Below are positions 25,096 through 36,758 of a DNA stretch of 64,000 nucleotides, piece by piece. The first letter of the stretch is position 1. The number at the start of each line of letters is the position of its first letter. The stretch covers positions 330,001-394,000 of the forward strand of contig JARUPY010000533.1 of assembly GCA_029817715.1 (NCBI GenBank), written 5' to 3'. The notes under the pieces were generated by a model. It was not told where the DNA came from, did no database searches, and worked only from the letters and a program-made list of their open reading frames with translations. The DNA is from Melastoma dodecandrum (taxonomy: Eukaryota; Streptophyta; Magnoliopsida; Myrtales; Melastomataceae). The position numbers were made by a program, and so were the translations under genes.

Positions 25096-25590
25096 ATGAG
25101 CCAGACAAGTGGCAACTCCATGATTGCAATGTCTGACCTTCGTGGGTGACGATGCAAGCATGGAAATAAGGCAGTCGTTTTCACCTCTTGGAGTAAATCA
25201 AATCCCAGCCGGCGATTCTTTCGGTGTTCACTATGGAAGGTTGTTAAAATGATGATTTACCCCTAGTAAGAATGTTTTTTTCCTGATTTGCTAATCTGTT
25301 GTGTTGTGTTCAAATGATAGGATGATGATTGTGGCTATTTCGAGTGGTACGATGAAGATTTCCCAATGAGACAGAAGGAAGTTATTTTACAGCTTATTGA
25401 GACCAAGAAATTATTAGAAGGAAAAGTTGAGGTGATGCATAAAAGAGAGCAAGCTATGGAGGAAGAAATTAGGAAACTAGAAGAGAAAGTTGTCAAATAT
25501 AAGAAGCTGAAAATGAGAGATCAGAAATTGAGTTGCATTGCGATCATGGTTTTCGGATGTGTCATCTGTTTAGCTTGGCTAGTTAGATAG
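25096..25590 (+). pseudogene. GRF-type zinc-finger protein of the MULE, with one in-frame stop
   Basis: Two exons, 25096-25239 and 25321-25590, joined by a clean AAG|GT...TAG|GAT intron. The reading frame starts MSQTSGNSM. After 17 codons there is a TGA at 25147-25149, then the frame continues as a textbook GRF zinc finger: CKHG, FTSWSKSNPSRRFFRC, then DDDCGYFEWYD. A coiled coil (KLLEGKVEVMHKREQAMEEE) and a C-terminal membrane segment (IAIMVFGCVICLAWL) follow. GRF finger plus coiled coil plus membrane anchor is a common architecture of short plant proteins found in and around transposons. The function is unknown. Only the single stop makes it broken; alternatives are a sequencing error, or a downstream start at 25366 that would lack the finger. 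Confidence 0.8.
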
Positions 25591-25908
25591 ATATAAGTTG
25601 ATGTAATTGTTGAACAGGCTCATCTGTCTTTGTATTTTGTTTGGATATTAATGGAATTTGATATGTCCTTAGTTCATAAGGACAGTTTTATATCAGCACA
25701 GATTTATATGACAAAAGCTGCATAAATTATGACAGTTTCATAATACAAGAACCTACAATAAGCAGGACAACTAAAGCTCATATGAACAGGCTCATATGAC
25801 AGTTTCATTTGCCAAAAAGCTCATATGAACAGTCTCATATGAAAGTTTCATGTGCCAAAACAAGAAGCTCATATGATATCAACAAAAGCTCCAAATCCAC
25901 CTTCAGCT

Positions 25909-28732
25909 TCATATGTCAAAAGCTCCAGCTCCACCTTCAGCTGCAGCTCCAGGTCCTACTCCAGCTTCAGCTTCAGCTCCACCACGTCTACAGGTGCAAG
26001 TCCTCCTATTATGTCCCATTTGTCCACAAAGCTTACATTTCTTTAGGGCTGCCCTTTCTGTTCGTATTCCTACGAAATACCAATATCATCAAAACATGTT
26101 AATGTATGCAATCAATCATTTATGATTCTGAATATTACCAGAGCTATTATCCATTTGGGGCACACTTGATTGTTGTGAACAGGAGACTTCCTCTCGTACA
26201 GATTGTTGTGAAGAAACACCACCTCGACAAGTTCTTCTGTTATGACCCCATTGTCCACATCCCGAGCATTTGATTCCAACACCTTGCTTTGATATGCGCG
26301 TTGAAGTTGCCTTACTGTCTTCCTCTTTGCTCTTTCTCCGACTATGTTTCTTGGGTCTGCCTGGCAACTGCTTATATGGAGGGGGCCTGATTGCTTCTCC
26401 CTCGACAGATGGCCAGAACTTAGAACCTTCCAGAGGTTCCAGAACATGTGCGTATGCTTGCTTGAATGTTTCTATCTTATAGCACGGATGGATGTAGTCC
26501 TCCACGTTACGTTTCATAAACTGTATGCAAGCAATCACATGCGCACAAGGCAGTCCATGTAAATCCCAAAATCTACAAGTACAGCTTCCACCACGCAAAT
26601 CAACACAAAATCTTTCCTGCTCAACACTGACCATTGATACCTCAAACTTCTCCGAAATAGAAGGTTTCACAACATACTTCGCAACATGCTCTCTTATGAC
26701 CTCAATTTCTTTTCTAATGGTAGGACATAATATATCTGAACTCTTGAGACTAACCTTCCTCTTCTCAACTTGCCTCACCATTAGTAATCGTCTGATTCGC
26801 TCTAACATATCAATCAAAGGTAGTCTCCTTGCAGCAATGATGTAAGAATTAAAAGTCTCGCAAATATTATTTGTAGACGTACCAATTTTGCTTGTCGTGT
26901 TGAAAAATGCTTTGCAAAAGTGTTGCGGACCCTGTTTGACAAAGTCATCTGCTGCTTCTATTGAACCAGGAACACCATCTCTTCCAACCCGAATCTCATT
27001 GAGAGCTACATTGAAATCAGCCTCATTCGAGCTCTTTACCGTCTTGTAGAAACAACTCTTTAGAAACAAACCACGATGCTTCACTTTCCAGTTTTGATAT
27101 ATATGTCTCGCGCAATTTCTATGTTCGGCTGCTGGTGCTAAATTAACACTTGCAGCAAGCAGCCCCTGTAATAAATAGAACAGTCCTTATAGTAATAAAT
27201 AGAACAGTCCTTATAGTAATATAATCAGTCCTTATAGTAATAAAAACTACCGTTTGTTGATCGCTCATGAAGGTCCATCCATGTCCATCTCCCATGCCTA
27301 GTTCTTCGAACAACAATGCCATAAACCAGCTCCATGAAGTTACATTTTCACCCTCTACTACAGCCCATGCAAGCGGAAACATTCCTTCGTTTCCATCTTT
27401 ACCGACGGCCGTCAACAATATCCCTCCCCTTTTATGCTTTATAAACGTCCCATCAAAACCAATGAAACATCTACAGCCTGAAAGAAACCCCTTCACAAGT
27501 GGTCGAAAGCAGACGAATAATCTCTTGAACGTAGTATAACAGCCCGTCGATAGAGTTAAATCACAACACAACTCAAAACGACTATCTGGGTATCTTCTTT
27601 TCAAGGCAGCCAAATAAGAACCTAGCCTCTTAAAATGATCTTCAATGGTACCATTGACCATCCTCTCTAACAACCAACGAGCTTGATATACTTTCATTAG
27701 TGGTACCTCTACACTGAATTTTTGCATAATCTCCTGTTGTATTTCCTTAGCCGAACACCCAGCTGTACGAATATGATCTTGCATAAACTGTTCAGCCAAC
27801 CATTGCGTTGTTGCCTGACGATTATGCATGCTACGACAACATTTATGCTCATTCCGAACATATTTCAAGACAAATGTATTGTCTTTCTTTAACCACGATC
27901 CATACAATCTCCAAGGACACCCCTCCTCACACACAGCCTCTTGTCTATATCTAGAACTCCTTGTCCAACGAAGATTATACCCGTTACATATGGCATATTC
28001 TTGTACAGCAAAGTGTAACTGTCTAGGAGTCTCAAAACACATACCAGCTTTAAAACATATGGTCTTGTGATCACACCGTGGGTCATATACAAAAAGTTTG
28101 CTCTTTAATTTCTTTCTTCCTTGTCCATCATCAGAATCATAAACAGACATTACATACTCACTACCAGCAGCTTCATCAGCCTCACCTTCACCCACCATAT
28201 CATCATCTACATCCATATACTGAGCAGCACCCTCAGCCATATCATCACCCTCAGCCACATCATCACCCTCAGCCACATCATCACCCTCGCCTTCTGCCAC
28301 CATATTATCATCAGCCCCAGCCCCACCTTCAGCCACCATATCATCATATACATCATCATGTACAGCACCCTCAGCCATATCATCAGCCCTAGCCCCACCT
28401 TCAGCCAAATCAGCAGCCTCGCCCTCGGCCACATCGTACCCCTCACAATAAATATATAACATACCCCCATCTTCACATCCTTCTATAATCTCCATCACCT
28501 CTTTATCACCGTTAAGTTCCCTCACAATGGGATAATTTACCCACATTCTGCTCACATGAAATTCAGAATCCTTGGCAAAAGCAATCAACGTGAAGTAACC
28601 AATTAGATCACGGTCTACACCTTCGTACTGCTTCATCCTACCCCCATTGTACATACCAGACTGAGAGAATGACCCGCCAAAATGCATACAGACATCGATT
28701 CTCTTCATCGTATTTGATTCGCTCAAGAACAA
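25909..28732 (-). CDS. MULE transposase (MuDR-type, with SWIM finger and two zinc knuckles)
   Basis: Three exons from high to low: 27251-28732, 26139-27165 and 25909-26069, giving 889 aa with no internal stop. The family-like start MKRIDVCMHFGGSF lies 8 codons inside, at 28708. Order of parts: an acidic low-complexity stretch rich in AEG/DDMAEG; a MuDR DNA-binding domain (MCFETPRQLHFAVQEYAICN ... CEEGCPWRLYGSW); a MULE DDE catalytic core with Asp in GFDGTF and in FMSDQQ; a SWIM zinc finger (CTCRFWDLHGLPCAHVIAC); a CCHC knuckle (CSGCGQWGHNRRTC); and, in the last exon, a second knuckle (CKLCGQMGHNRRTC) with a Gly/Ala/Glu tail. The 85-bp first intron consists mostly of a 24-bp unit repeated three times. 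Coding capacity looks complete, so the element may be autonomous. Confidence 0.9.
27170..27238. repeat. three tandem ~24-bp repeats filling a transposase intron
   Basis: The unit ends in cagtccttatagt. Copies lie at 27170-27193, 27194-27217 and a shorter 27218-27238. They make up most of the 85-bp intron between the catalytic and SWIM parts of the transposase. Confidence 0.85.
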
Positions 28733-28875
28733 GAATCCGCGACGAGAGGTTGTTGGTGCTGCTGCTGCTGTTGATGCCGGGGTTGCGAGGCCACAAGACG
28801 TTCGGTCGTGGACTTCGCAGCAGGGTTGGGGAGCTCGCTACACTTCTGTTGGGGGCAGCGATACTCCTCTGGCGA

Positions 28876-28897
28876 TTCCACAAGCTTTCTTGAACGG
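28876..28897 (-). promoter_or_regulatory. miR396-target-like site in the transposase leader
   Basis: On the transposase-sense strand this 22-mer reads CCGTTCAAGAAAG followed by CTTGTGGAA. It is one base different (T for C) from the conserved miR396 target of plant GROWTH-REGULATING FACTOR mRNAs as I remember it, including the single bulged base. It lies 140-190 bp upstream of the transposase start, in the probable 5' leader. Function is inferred. Confidence 0.4.
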
Positions 28898-29035
28898 TTG
28901 AACGGGGAAGGGGAAGGTTTTTGGGAGAGAGAAGGATTTTGGGAGAGGGAAGGTTTAGGGTTCAAAATCTCCAAATTTGGGGATTTTAGGGGATTCACTC
29001 TAACGTCAGTTTTAATTTTGCCACGCAATTGCCAC

Positions 29036-29209
29036 GCAGGATGACCGCGTTCGCACACTCCTTCGGTCGTTAGCCACGTAGGCAACGACGTTACGACGGT
29101 GCCACAAAATAGAACGAAGTCATAGTTATGGCTAAAAATAAAAAAAATCAAAGTTGTGGCTACATATGAAACTGAGCCGATAATTGGGGACAAAATCCGA
29201 TATTTTGCC
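29036..29209 (-). repeat. MULE right terminal inverted repeat
   Basis: 174 bp, the reverse complement of the left end with about 13 mismatches. It is expected to contain the promoter for the transposase gene that reads inward on the minus strand. Confidence 0.9.
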
Positions 29210-29218
29210 TTATTTTTC
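29210..29218. repeat. 9-bp target-site duplication, right copy
   Basis: ttatttttc, identical to 24645-24653. Confidence 0.9.
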
Positions 29219-29771
29219 TTAACAGATCAATTTTTATTTTCCTTTTCATGTATAATTAAGTCGTAGGCCATTCCATCCACCGATCCAACGACAGTTGTGT
29301 GTTGAGCCTGTAATAACGAACCTTGCTTGAGTTACACCGCACGTATTGAACCTACTCAAAAAGCCCGTACACCACATAATATTATCCCCCTTCAAATCTC
29401 GAATTCATTCCCTCCTTTTTTTTTTACCACAGGAGAAGGGTGAACAATGAAATTCGAGCACCACAAGCGGATGCAGATGTCCATTGCAGCCAAACGTGCT
29501 GACACATCGGTGAGTAACATTAGTAGGCAGTTTTATACCCCGAGAAGGATAAGCAGACAATAGCTGCGCATGACTTCAACTTGATGTATGCAAGCACCCA
29601 TATATTGACAAGCAGCAGTTTACAGATGCTGGCATACAAAGACTGCCAGGAAGACATCGAAGACCCCACTACAAAACCAAGATCTAGCATTGAGTCGACC
29701 CAATTGACTCCAGCATAAAATTCTATCCATTAGTTCATAAGACAGGATGGTGCAGCTGGAATCAACAAAAG
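29219..29771. other. intergenic region and 3' UTR of RPB10
   Basis: Between the MULE and the RPB10 stop codon. It most likely holds the RPB10 3' UTR and polyadenylation region on the minus strand. No other gene is visible. Confidence 0.4.
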
Positions 29772-31188
<1,417 letters not shown>

Positions 31189-31205
31189 CCTGCTCCGAGA
31201 CGATT

Positions 31206-31364
31206 AAACCCTAAAGGCCCGGCGTTGAAAACCTACTGAGCGGCTCGAAGAAGAAGGTTGGAGGGAGCAAGGGAAACAAATAGGTTTATATACGAGAATC
31301 GTCCGCCACAACGAATATAATGATGGGCCTGATTAGGGGCCTAACCAATGAGCCCAAATGGGCC
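31206..31364 (-). promoter_or_regulatory. telo-box and site II cluster upstream of RPB10
   Basis: AAACCCTAA (telo-box) lies at 31206-31214. TGGGCC motifs lie at 31324-31329 and 31359-31364, with an inverted site II (agccca) at 31351-31356. This combination is typical of plant ribosome- and growth-related promoters and fits a polymerase-subunit gene. Function is inferred from motif knowledge. Confidence 0.5.
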
Positions 31365-31728
31365 CAACCTTTTAAAGGGCGCGGAGGTAAAATCACATGC
31401 AAAACATCCCTTTTTTTGAAACTTACAAACACAAATTAAGTAATCACAAAATTTTAATTAACCCTAGAATTATTTTAAGGAATGAAAGCTTATTATAAGA
31501 CCATGAATGTAGTTATCCCCAAAATATACGGGAAAATATAACTTTAATTTGATAATGCAAGAATCTATGCAATAGAATAGTGCACTACTTGAGCCCATAA
31601 TTTTCCAATGCGTTTACATTTGTCAAGAATTCAATAGCATTACAAAATAAACACTCCAAAAACTCAGGAATGTAGAATGCAAATCCATCTACGACCCCTT
31701 GCCTCCTTGAGAAGATAACCCGTTTCTT

Positions 31729-34100
31729 TCAAAAACGAGCCTTCCGTTTGCGCGCCGTGTACTTGGAGTCTGGCGGCACCACATTCCCCTTCCTTCGCAT
31801 CTGTTCCTTCTTCTTTAACACCCACTCTCTCCCCCTTCCCTTTTTGTTCACCTTCTGCTTCTTCCTCGGTCGATGTCTGTCCGAGATGCTAACCTGAAAT
31901 TGGAAGACCGTCGGGGAATCGTTAAGGTCTGATTATTAGGGCCATTACTTTATGTATAGGAGGTCACCGAGATTCAGAAAGATGTAAGCATATGAAACCA
32001 TGACGAAGTGAAGTTCCTCAAACATTAGGGCGGAAAGATACAGTGACGAGGAACTGACCGTCCGATCACCTTCGTCAACACTGCTATCATCGGAGCAACT
32101 CTCACCATCTTCCCCCTTTCCACTAGGAACAGCAGTTGTGATTGATGGTGGTCCACAAGTGAGGACGAGGTACTCTTTCCTACTCTTTGTACTGTTTCAG
32201 ACAAATAAAGCTTTCAGACACTCAGCGCCGAAAAGATTGAAGGCTGTTCATGATGTCATTTTCTCTGGTCCCAAAAAGAGAGAGATGAAAGCAGGTCGAA
32301 GACTATAGATCATATTCTGCAGGTTATGTGTTAATTTAAGTTATTTCTATTACAATGGTTTTCAGGATGGAAGGGCTTCCCAGACAATTAACCTAACATA
32401 ATTAACATTTATTTTGACCAGGAAACAGTATAACATGATTGGTGTTAATCCCTCATTACATGGAACAAATGCTCAGTAATACCTGTGTGGATAGTCGACA
32501 ACAACTCCCCCGGTAAATCCAGCACGCATGGCTGAAGTCAGGATCAACTCACGCTGAGCTACACTTTCAGGATATACTTGAAAAACGGCTCTGGCTCCTC
32601 TTGCCAAACATCTATATAGTGATCCAAAGAAAGCCCTGTTCGAAGTCCAGTAAATCAGGTCATTAATCTGAAAATGGAGAACTTTCAACTCCTGGCTAGG
32701 GATATACAAGGCTATAAGGATCAAAAGGAGAATCATGTCTTTCCAAAATAATCATCTCATACTTCAATCTTAGCCGCGGCTCATGAGATGACTTGTCTGC
32801 GTTGCACAACCACTGCAAGAACCATAAAGGAAATAAGAGAGAAAAAAAAAAGGAGTTTCAGGTTCACTAAATAACTCCACGCGTAACATCACTTGGACAA
32901 CAAATTTGGGGCATGGGGAACAAGGATCAATAATCCGACAACATATAGTCACATTGACTGCAGATCAGTAATCCAATAATAGCTCTTCCAACTTCAATAA
33001 TATCTCCTCCAGAACTTCATCTTCCAAGTAACTACAACTTATAACTGAAAACATCTGCCTCTTCTATTGCATCAAATTACATCAGAGTAACCTACAATCA
33101 TCTATAAAGTGCCATAGACCAAACACCAGATAACCATATACGGAGAACCGACATTAGCAAAGGTACAAAAAAATTTGCCACACCAACAACATGTAAAGTG
33201 AACAAATTACCTCCGAGGCAAAAGAAAGATGTAGCAACACAGATTCTAACCTGCACAGCAGAGATGCTAATAGCTCCATCAATTACTCCTGAGCGAAAAC
33301 CTAATCCCTGCACAATTAAAGAGTTTTTTCAGATTGATTGAAAAATGGTATGAACAGAAAGGTGAATCAGGAAGCTACCTGACCCATGTCACCAAGCAAA
33401 AGATCACCATCCACCTCTCTCTCCAAAGCAACGTCTATTTTTTATAAAAAAAAAAAAGAGAAGCAAAAACTTAATAAAGTATACTATCAAAATTTTAACT
33501 GAGATAAAGTAAGAACGTCAACTTACTGAGCATTGAAGGCGAAATGTCTAAGCCTATCCATACATGTCCATTGTCAGACAGCGTCTCTCCACTCAGTCCA
33601 GACCCACAACCTAAATAACGCCCAGACACAGTCAAAACTAAATTATCAACTAAACTCAAGGTCAAACATTGCAGCAGCAAAAGAAGCTTCCCGTAGTCCT
33701 TGATGATAGGAAAACCAAAACGCTCAAATTATAAATCCGAAAAGCAACTATAGCAAAGCAGTCCTACCAAGAAAAATCCCGACAATGCATAGCCGGCAGC
33801 AATTAGATGTTACCTATATCGAGGAGCAATCTGGGGACACCATCATCGGGCAATGCAAGAAGTTCCAACGCCCTCTCTGAAAGCTTAGCCTATTATCAAT
33901 CACAAAACCACACGCACAATACCATTATTCCCAAAAACAGCAAAGAAGGCAATTAATTCTCTCAAAAAACATAACAAAATCAACCGTCAGGAGGGATCCA
34001 CCTGTATGTCGATAATCCGGGAAGACGAGGTGTACTTCCTGGCTTCCGCATCATTGTAGAAGATCTCCGGCGGTGCCTGAAGCTCCGGTCGGGAAGCCAT
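31729..34100 (-). CDS. RID2: 18S rRNA (guanine-N7)-methyltransferase, BUD23/RID2 type
   Basis: Nine exons from high to low: 34002-34100, 33814-33889, 33527-33610, 33379-33434, 33251-33307, 32763-32812, 32483-32635, 32059-32191 and 31729-31893, giving 290 aa. The S-adenosylmethionine-binding motif I ([14 protein letters not shown], about residues 54-67) is clear, followed by [11 protein letters not shown] and [13 protein letters not shown]. The basic C-terminus ([18 protein letters not shown], then RKRKARF) is the WBSCR22-type tail and a likely nucleolar signal. The enzyme methylates a guanine of 18S rRNA during small-subunit biogenesis. In Arabidopsis it is ROOT INITIATION DEFECTIVE 2. It is divergent from the Kish gene, with about 1 kb between the start codons. 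Confidence 0.95.
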
Positions 34101-35073
34101 CGCCTGCACAACCGACCCCCTACAAAAATTGAGGAAGCGATAAGGATAGTCCTCGACGGCCGCCTTAATCTAGGATAAGTAACAAAGCGATGCGAAGATC
34201 ACGAACAACAACGTGGGTGCGACGAATTATGCTCGTAAAGCGGGGCGGAAGACCTACGACGCTTACCTTTGGTTGGATTTGAGGACGGAAGAACCAGCGC
34301 CGTCGGAACGTTTCGAGTGTGTTTTGAAGGGTTTTTAGGTCTTAAGGTTTTATTTAGTTATATATATTTAAAAAAGGGTCAAGTTAAAATATTAAAAAAT
34401 AAATATAAAAAAAAAATTCGACCGGAGGGAAGAAAGAAAGAAAAGCGGGGGAGGGAGAGATCAAAGACGAGACGAGATCGGAGGGAGTAATAAAATCTCA
34501 GATCACTTTTGGACGGGGATCGATTCCTTTCCCTTGTTATAATCCCCGGAATCTCCGTTTCTCCTTCCACCGAGGTAAAAAGACGTCACCTTTTCCTTCT
34601 GGGCATCCCTATCCGCACTTCTCTGCTCTGATTCGGCCGACTATCCAAGTAGATGAATTAGTGATTGTTGCTTGATCGGTAGTTTTCCAGTTTCGTGGTG
34701 TTAAAACTTGATTAGAATAGCGGTTTTTCTTTTCTGGCCAGGATTAGATTCGGTTAGTTGCTAGCATCGTGGATTCAATCGAGTGAGGGAGCAAAATCTT
34801 TGTTCTCTCATCGTTTCGGTGGATTTGTTGTCCCCCGAGGGCAGTGATTTCTGTTCCTTCGAATTTTAAAATGGAAGGTTTGGATGTGAGGGGAAGATTC
34901 GGGGAATCCCTTCATGTTCTGTTCTTTTTTCGAATGTTTGGATTTGCTTGCGAATTTTGTGTCTTGATTATTGGGGCCGATTGTTCTGGATTTCGTTCGT
35001 GAATCAGTGTTTTCCAGGGGGATTTCAGCTGAAGTTTTGAGGGAAGCAGTTGTTAATATCAAGGAGTCGTTAC
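34101..35073. promoter_or_regulatory. shared promoter/5' leader between RID2 and Kish
   Basis: Divergent intergenic region. From about 34430 to 34570 a purine- then pyrimidine-rich segment looks like the Kish leader, ending in a donor-like CCACCGAG|GTAAAAAG, so a 5' UTR intron is likely. No other coding sequence is seen. Confidence 0.4.
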
Positions 35074-36195
35074 ATGGTATGGTCTTTATGATCGCTATTC
35101 TTTGCTAATCGGATGTATAAAGTCCGATGAGTGATGGAGATCTGAATTTCGTGCCATTTTGTGTTTTGTTGCGGTTATAATTCAGTCGGCGCTCTTCAAT
35201 TTCCACTCATTTTTGACGGTGGTGCTCTTGGGAATTTGCACTTGTACGTTTGTGAAGATGCACTTCCCAGCGATTCTCGAGCAGAGAAATGGGTATGTTT
35301 TTCTATCTTTACTCCCAGATAAGTGAAACATCCTAAACTATAGCGAGAGATTGCCTGTTTCCATTTCTTTGATTATGTGGAAGTGAAGTTAGCAGAACTT
35401 TATGGAAGCCAAAAACAAGCTCTGGTTTCATGTCTATTTTCTTGGAATATGTACATAAATTATTACAAGTGAATCGCTGAATGAAGGATGTCCTAGTCTC
35501 TTTGCCTGTGAAATGGCACTGGAAATTCAGTTAGGAGATAAATATGTTCCCTGAATACTTAAACGCAAAGCTTTAGTTGAATAAGAGTTACTGAATCATT
35601 GTTATCTAATATGGTAGTCAGCTACTCACAATAGTTTTTCTGGCCTTCTTCCTTTCTTGTGGTGAAAATTTCAGGACGGTGGTAACTTGTACTTTAGATA
35701 TTTTTTTTGGTTTTGATATTACGTGTTAACTTCCTCGCTTCTGAACTTTTTGAATTTCAACTTGTTAAACCAAAAACTGCTTGAGAATATAGCTTATCTT
35801 GGTGATTCCTACTGAAGACCATGATGGATACGATTTAAGAACTTTTTACTGCCACTAGATATTTTATTTTAATGATGGTTCGCATTTTACCTGGCTTCAT
35901 CTGATGACAACAGATTTCGCGGCTTATTCTGGAAGGCTGCTCGGATAGGTACAGTCTCGTTATGTAATAGAACTTCCAAACAATTTTCTCTTGCTCTGTG
36001 ATATTGTGCTTTCACCGTGATGGTGAAAAATGTGATCGAGCTTTTCGCTAGTATAATGAACATTCCTTAGTCAAATTTCAAGGGAGTTTGCCACTGGATT
36101 ACTCACGTCTCCTTGATCCTGGAACAGGCGAGCGCTTGAGTCCTTGGGTGGCAGCAGGATGTTTCACGATGGGCATATCCATAATTTTCTTCTGA
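35074..36195 (+). CDS. protein kish (TMEM167 family), early secretory pathway
   Basis: Four coding exons: 35074-35076 (only the ATG), 35186-35292, 35914-35948 and 36128-36195, giving 70 aa. The protein reads MSALFNFHSFLTVVLLGICTC, then KMHFPAILEQRNG, RGLFWKAARIGERLSPWVAA and ends GCFTMGISIIFF, which is the highly conserved Kish/TMEM167 sequence. Two membrane segments flank a short basic loop. Animal and yeast relatives act in the early secretory pathway at the Golgi; the plant role is inferred. The small exons hide this gene from simple open-frame scanning. Its start codon is separated from the rest by an intron, as in the complex I and RPL17 genes nearby. Confidence 0.93.
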
Positions 36196-36758
36196 ACTAT
36201 CGCATTGTCAAATTATGTATCCTCATTTTGCTGTTGTTAATGCTAGAACAACTGAGAAGCAGACTGCATTTTTTCCTCAATATCTTTCCTTCTGTCTTTT
36301 CGCATTAAGGCTAATTAAGGCATCATCTTCCAGTGCATGGCTTGCCGAGGCATCTTGGAATGAATTATTTTGGGGCAAAATGCTGTCTGATCTCCCGTGA
36401 CATTAATTTGAAATGATTCTTTGATTGTTAAAGTCAAGTTACCAATTGAAACTATGAAAAGTGCCATTAGATGTTAGGACGACCTCAGATTACCACAATA
36501 CTAGGCCAACAATAGAACATAGCAAATTCCTGTTCGTCACATAATAGAATTTGACAGATCCATACCAAACAGAGAACTCGAAGAACCGACTCGTGCATAA
36601 GGCATTCATTAAACTGCAACCTGCAATACTTAAAAGAAAACGAGTAGTTTAATCAACGAGTTCAGCACAACGACAGCCTTTAGAACACAAAAGTCGAAAT
36701 TGGGTCACAAGATAACAGACGTGAAACAAGAATCGGGATCAAGTGACGATTTTACTTC
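36196..36758. other. convergent 3' UTRs of Kish and the F-box/kelch gene
   Basis: Between two stop codons of convergent genes. No further gene is visible. Confidence 0.45.

Larger units (their letters stand above)
24654..29209. mobile_element. complete Mutator-like element (MULE), two genes
   Basis: A 4,556-bp element bounded by 174-bp terminal inverted repeats starting GGCAAAATATCGGATTTTG and by a perfect 9-bp target duplication. By eye the repeats differ at about 13 of 174 positions with no length difference. It carries a GRF zinc-finger gene on + near the left end and a transposase on - read from the right end, so the two genes converge. The terminal repeats are followed on the left by a segment shared with the non-autonomous element at 10505-11430. 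An intact target duplication and an open transposase indicate a fairly recent insertion. The 8% divergence of the repeats shows they have not been recently homogenised. Confidence 0.93.

Noticed and set aside
28078..28459. His/Pro/Ile-rich open frames on +
   Set aside because: They are the antisense of the acidic low-complexity part of the MULE transposase.
28876..28897. A miR396 precursor on the + strand
   Set aside because: The + strand sequence has an extra A within the miRNA and no complementary arm nearby to form a hairpin. The reverse strand as a target site is the better reading.
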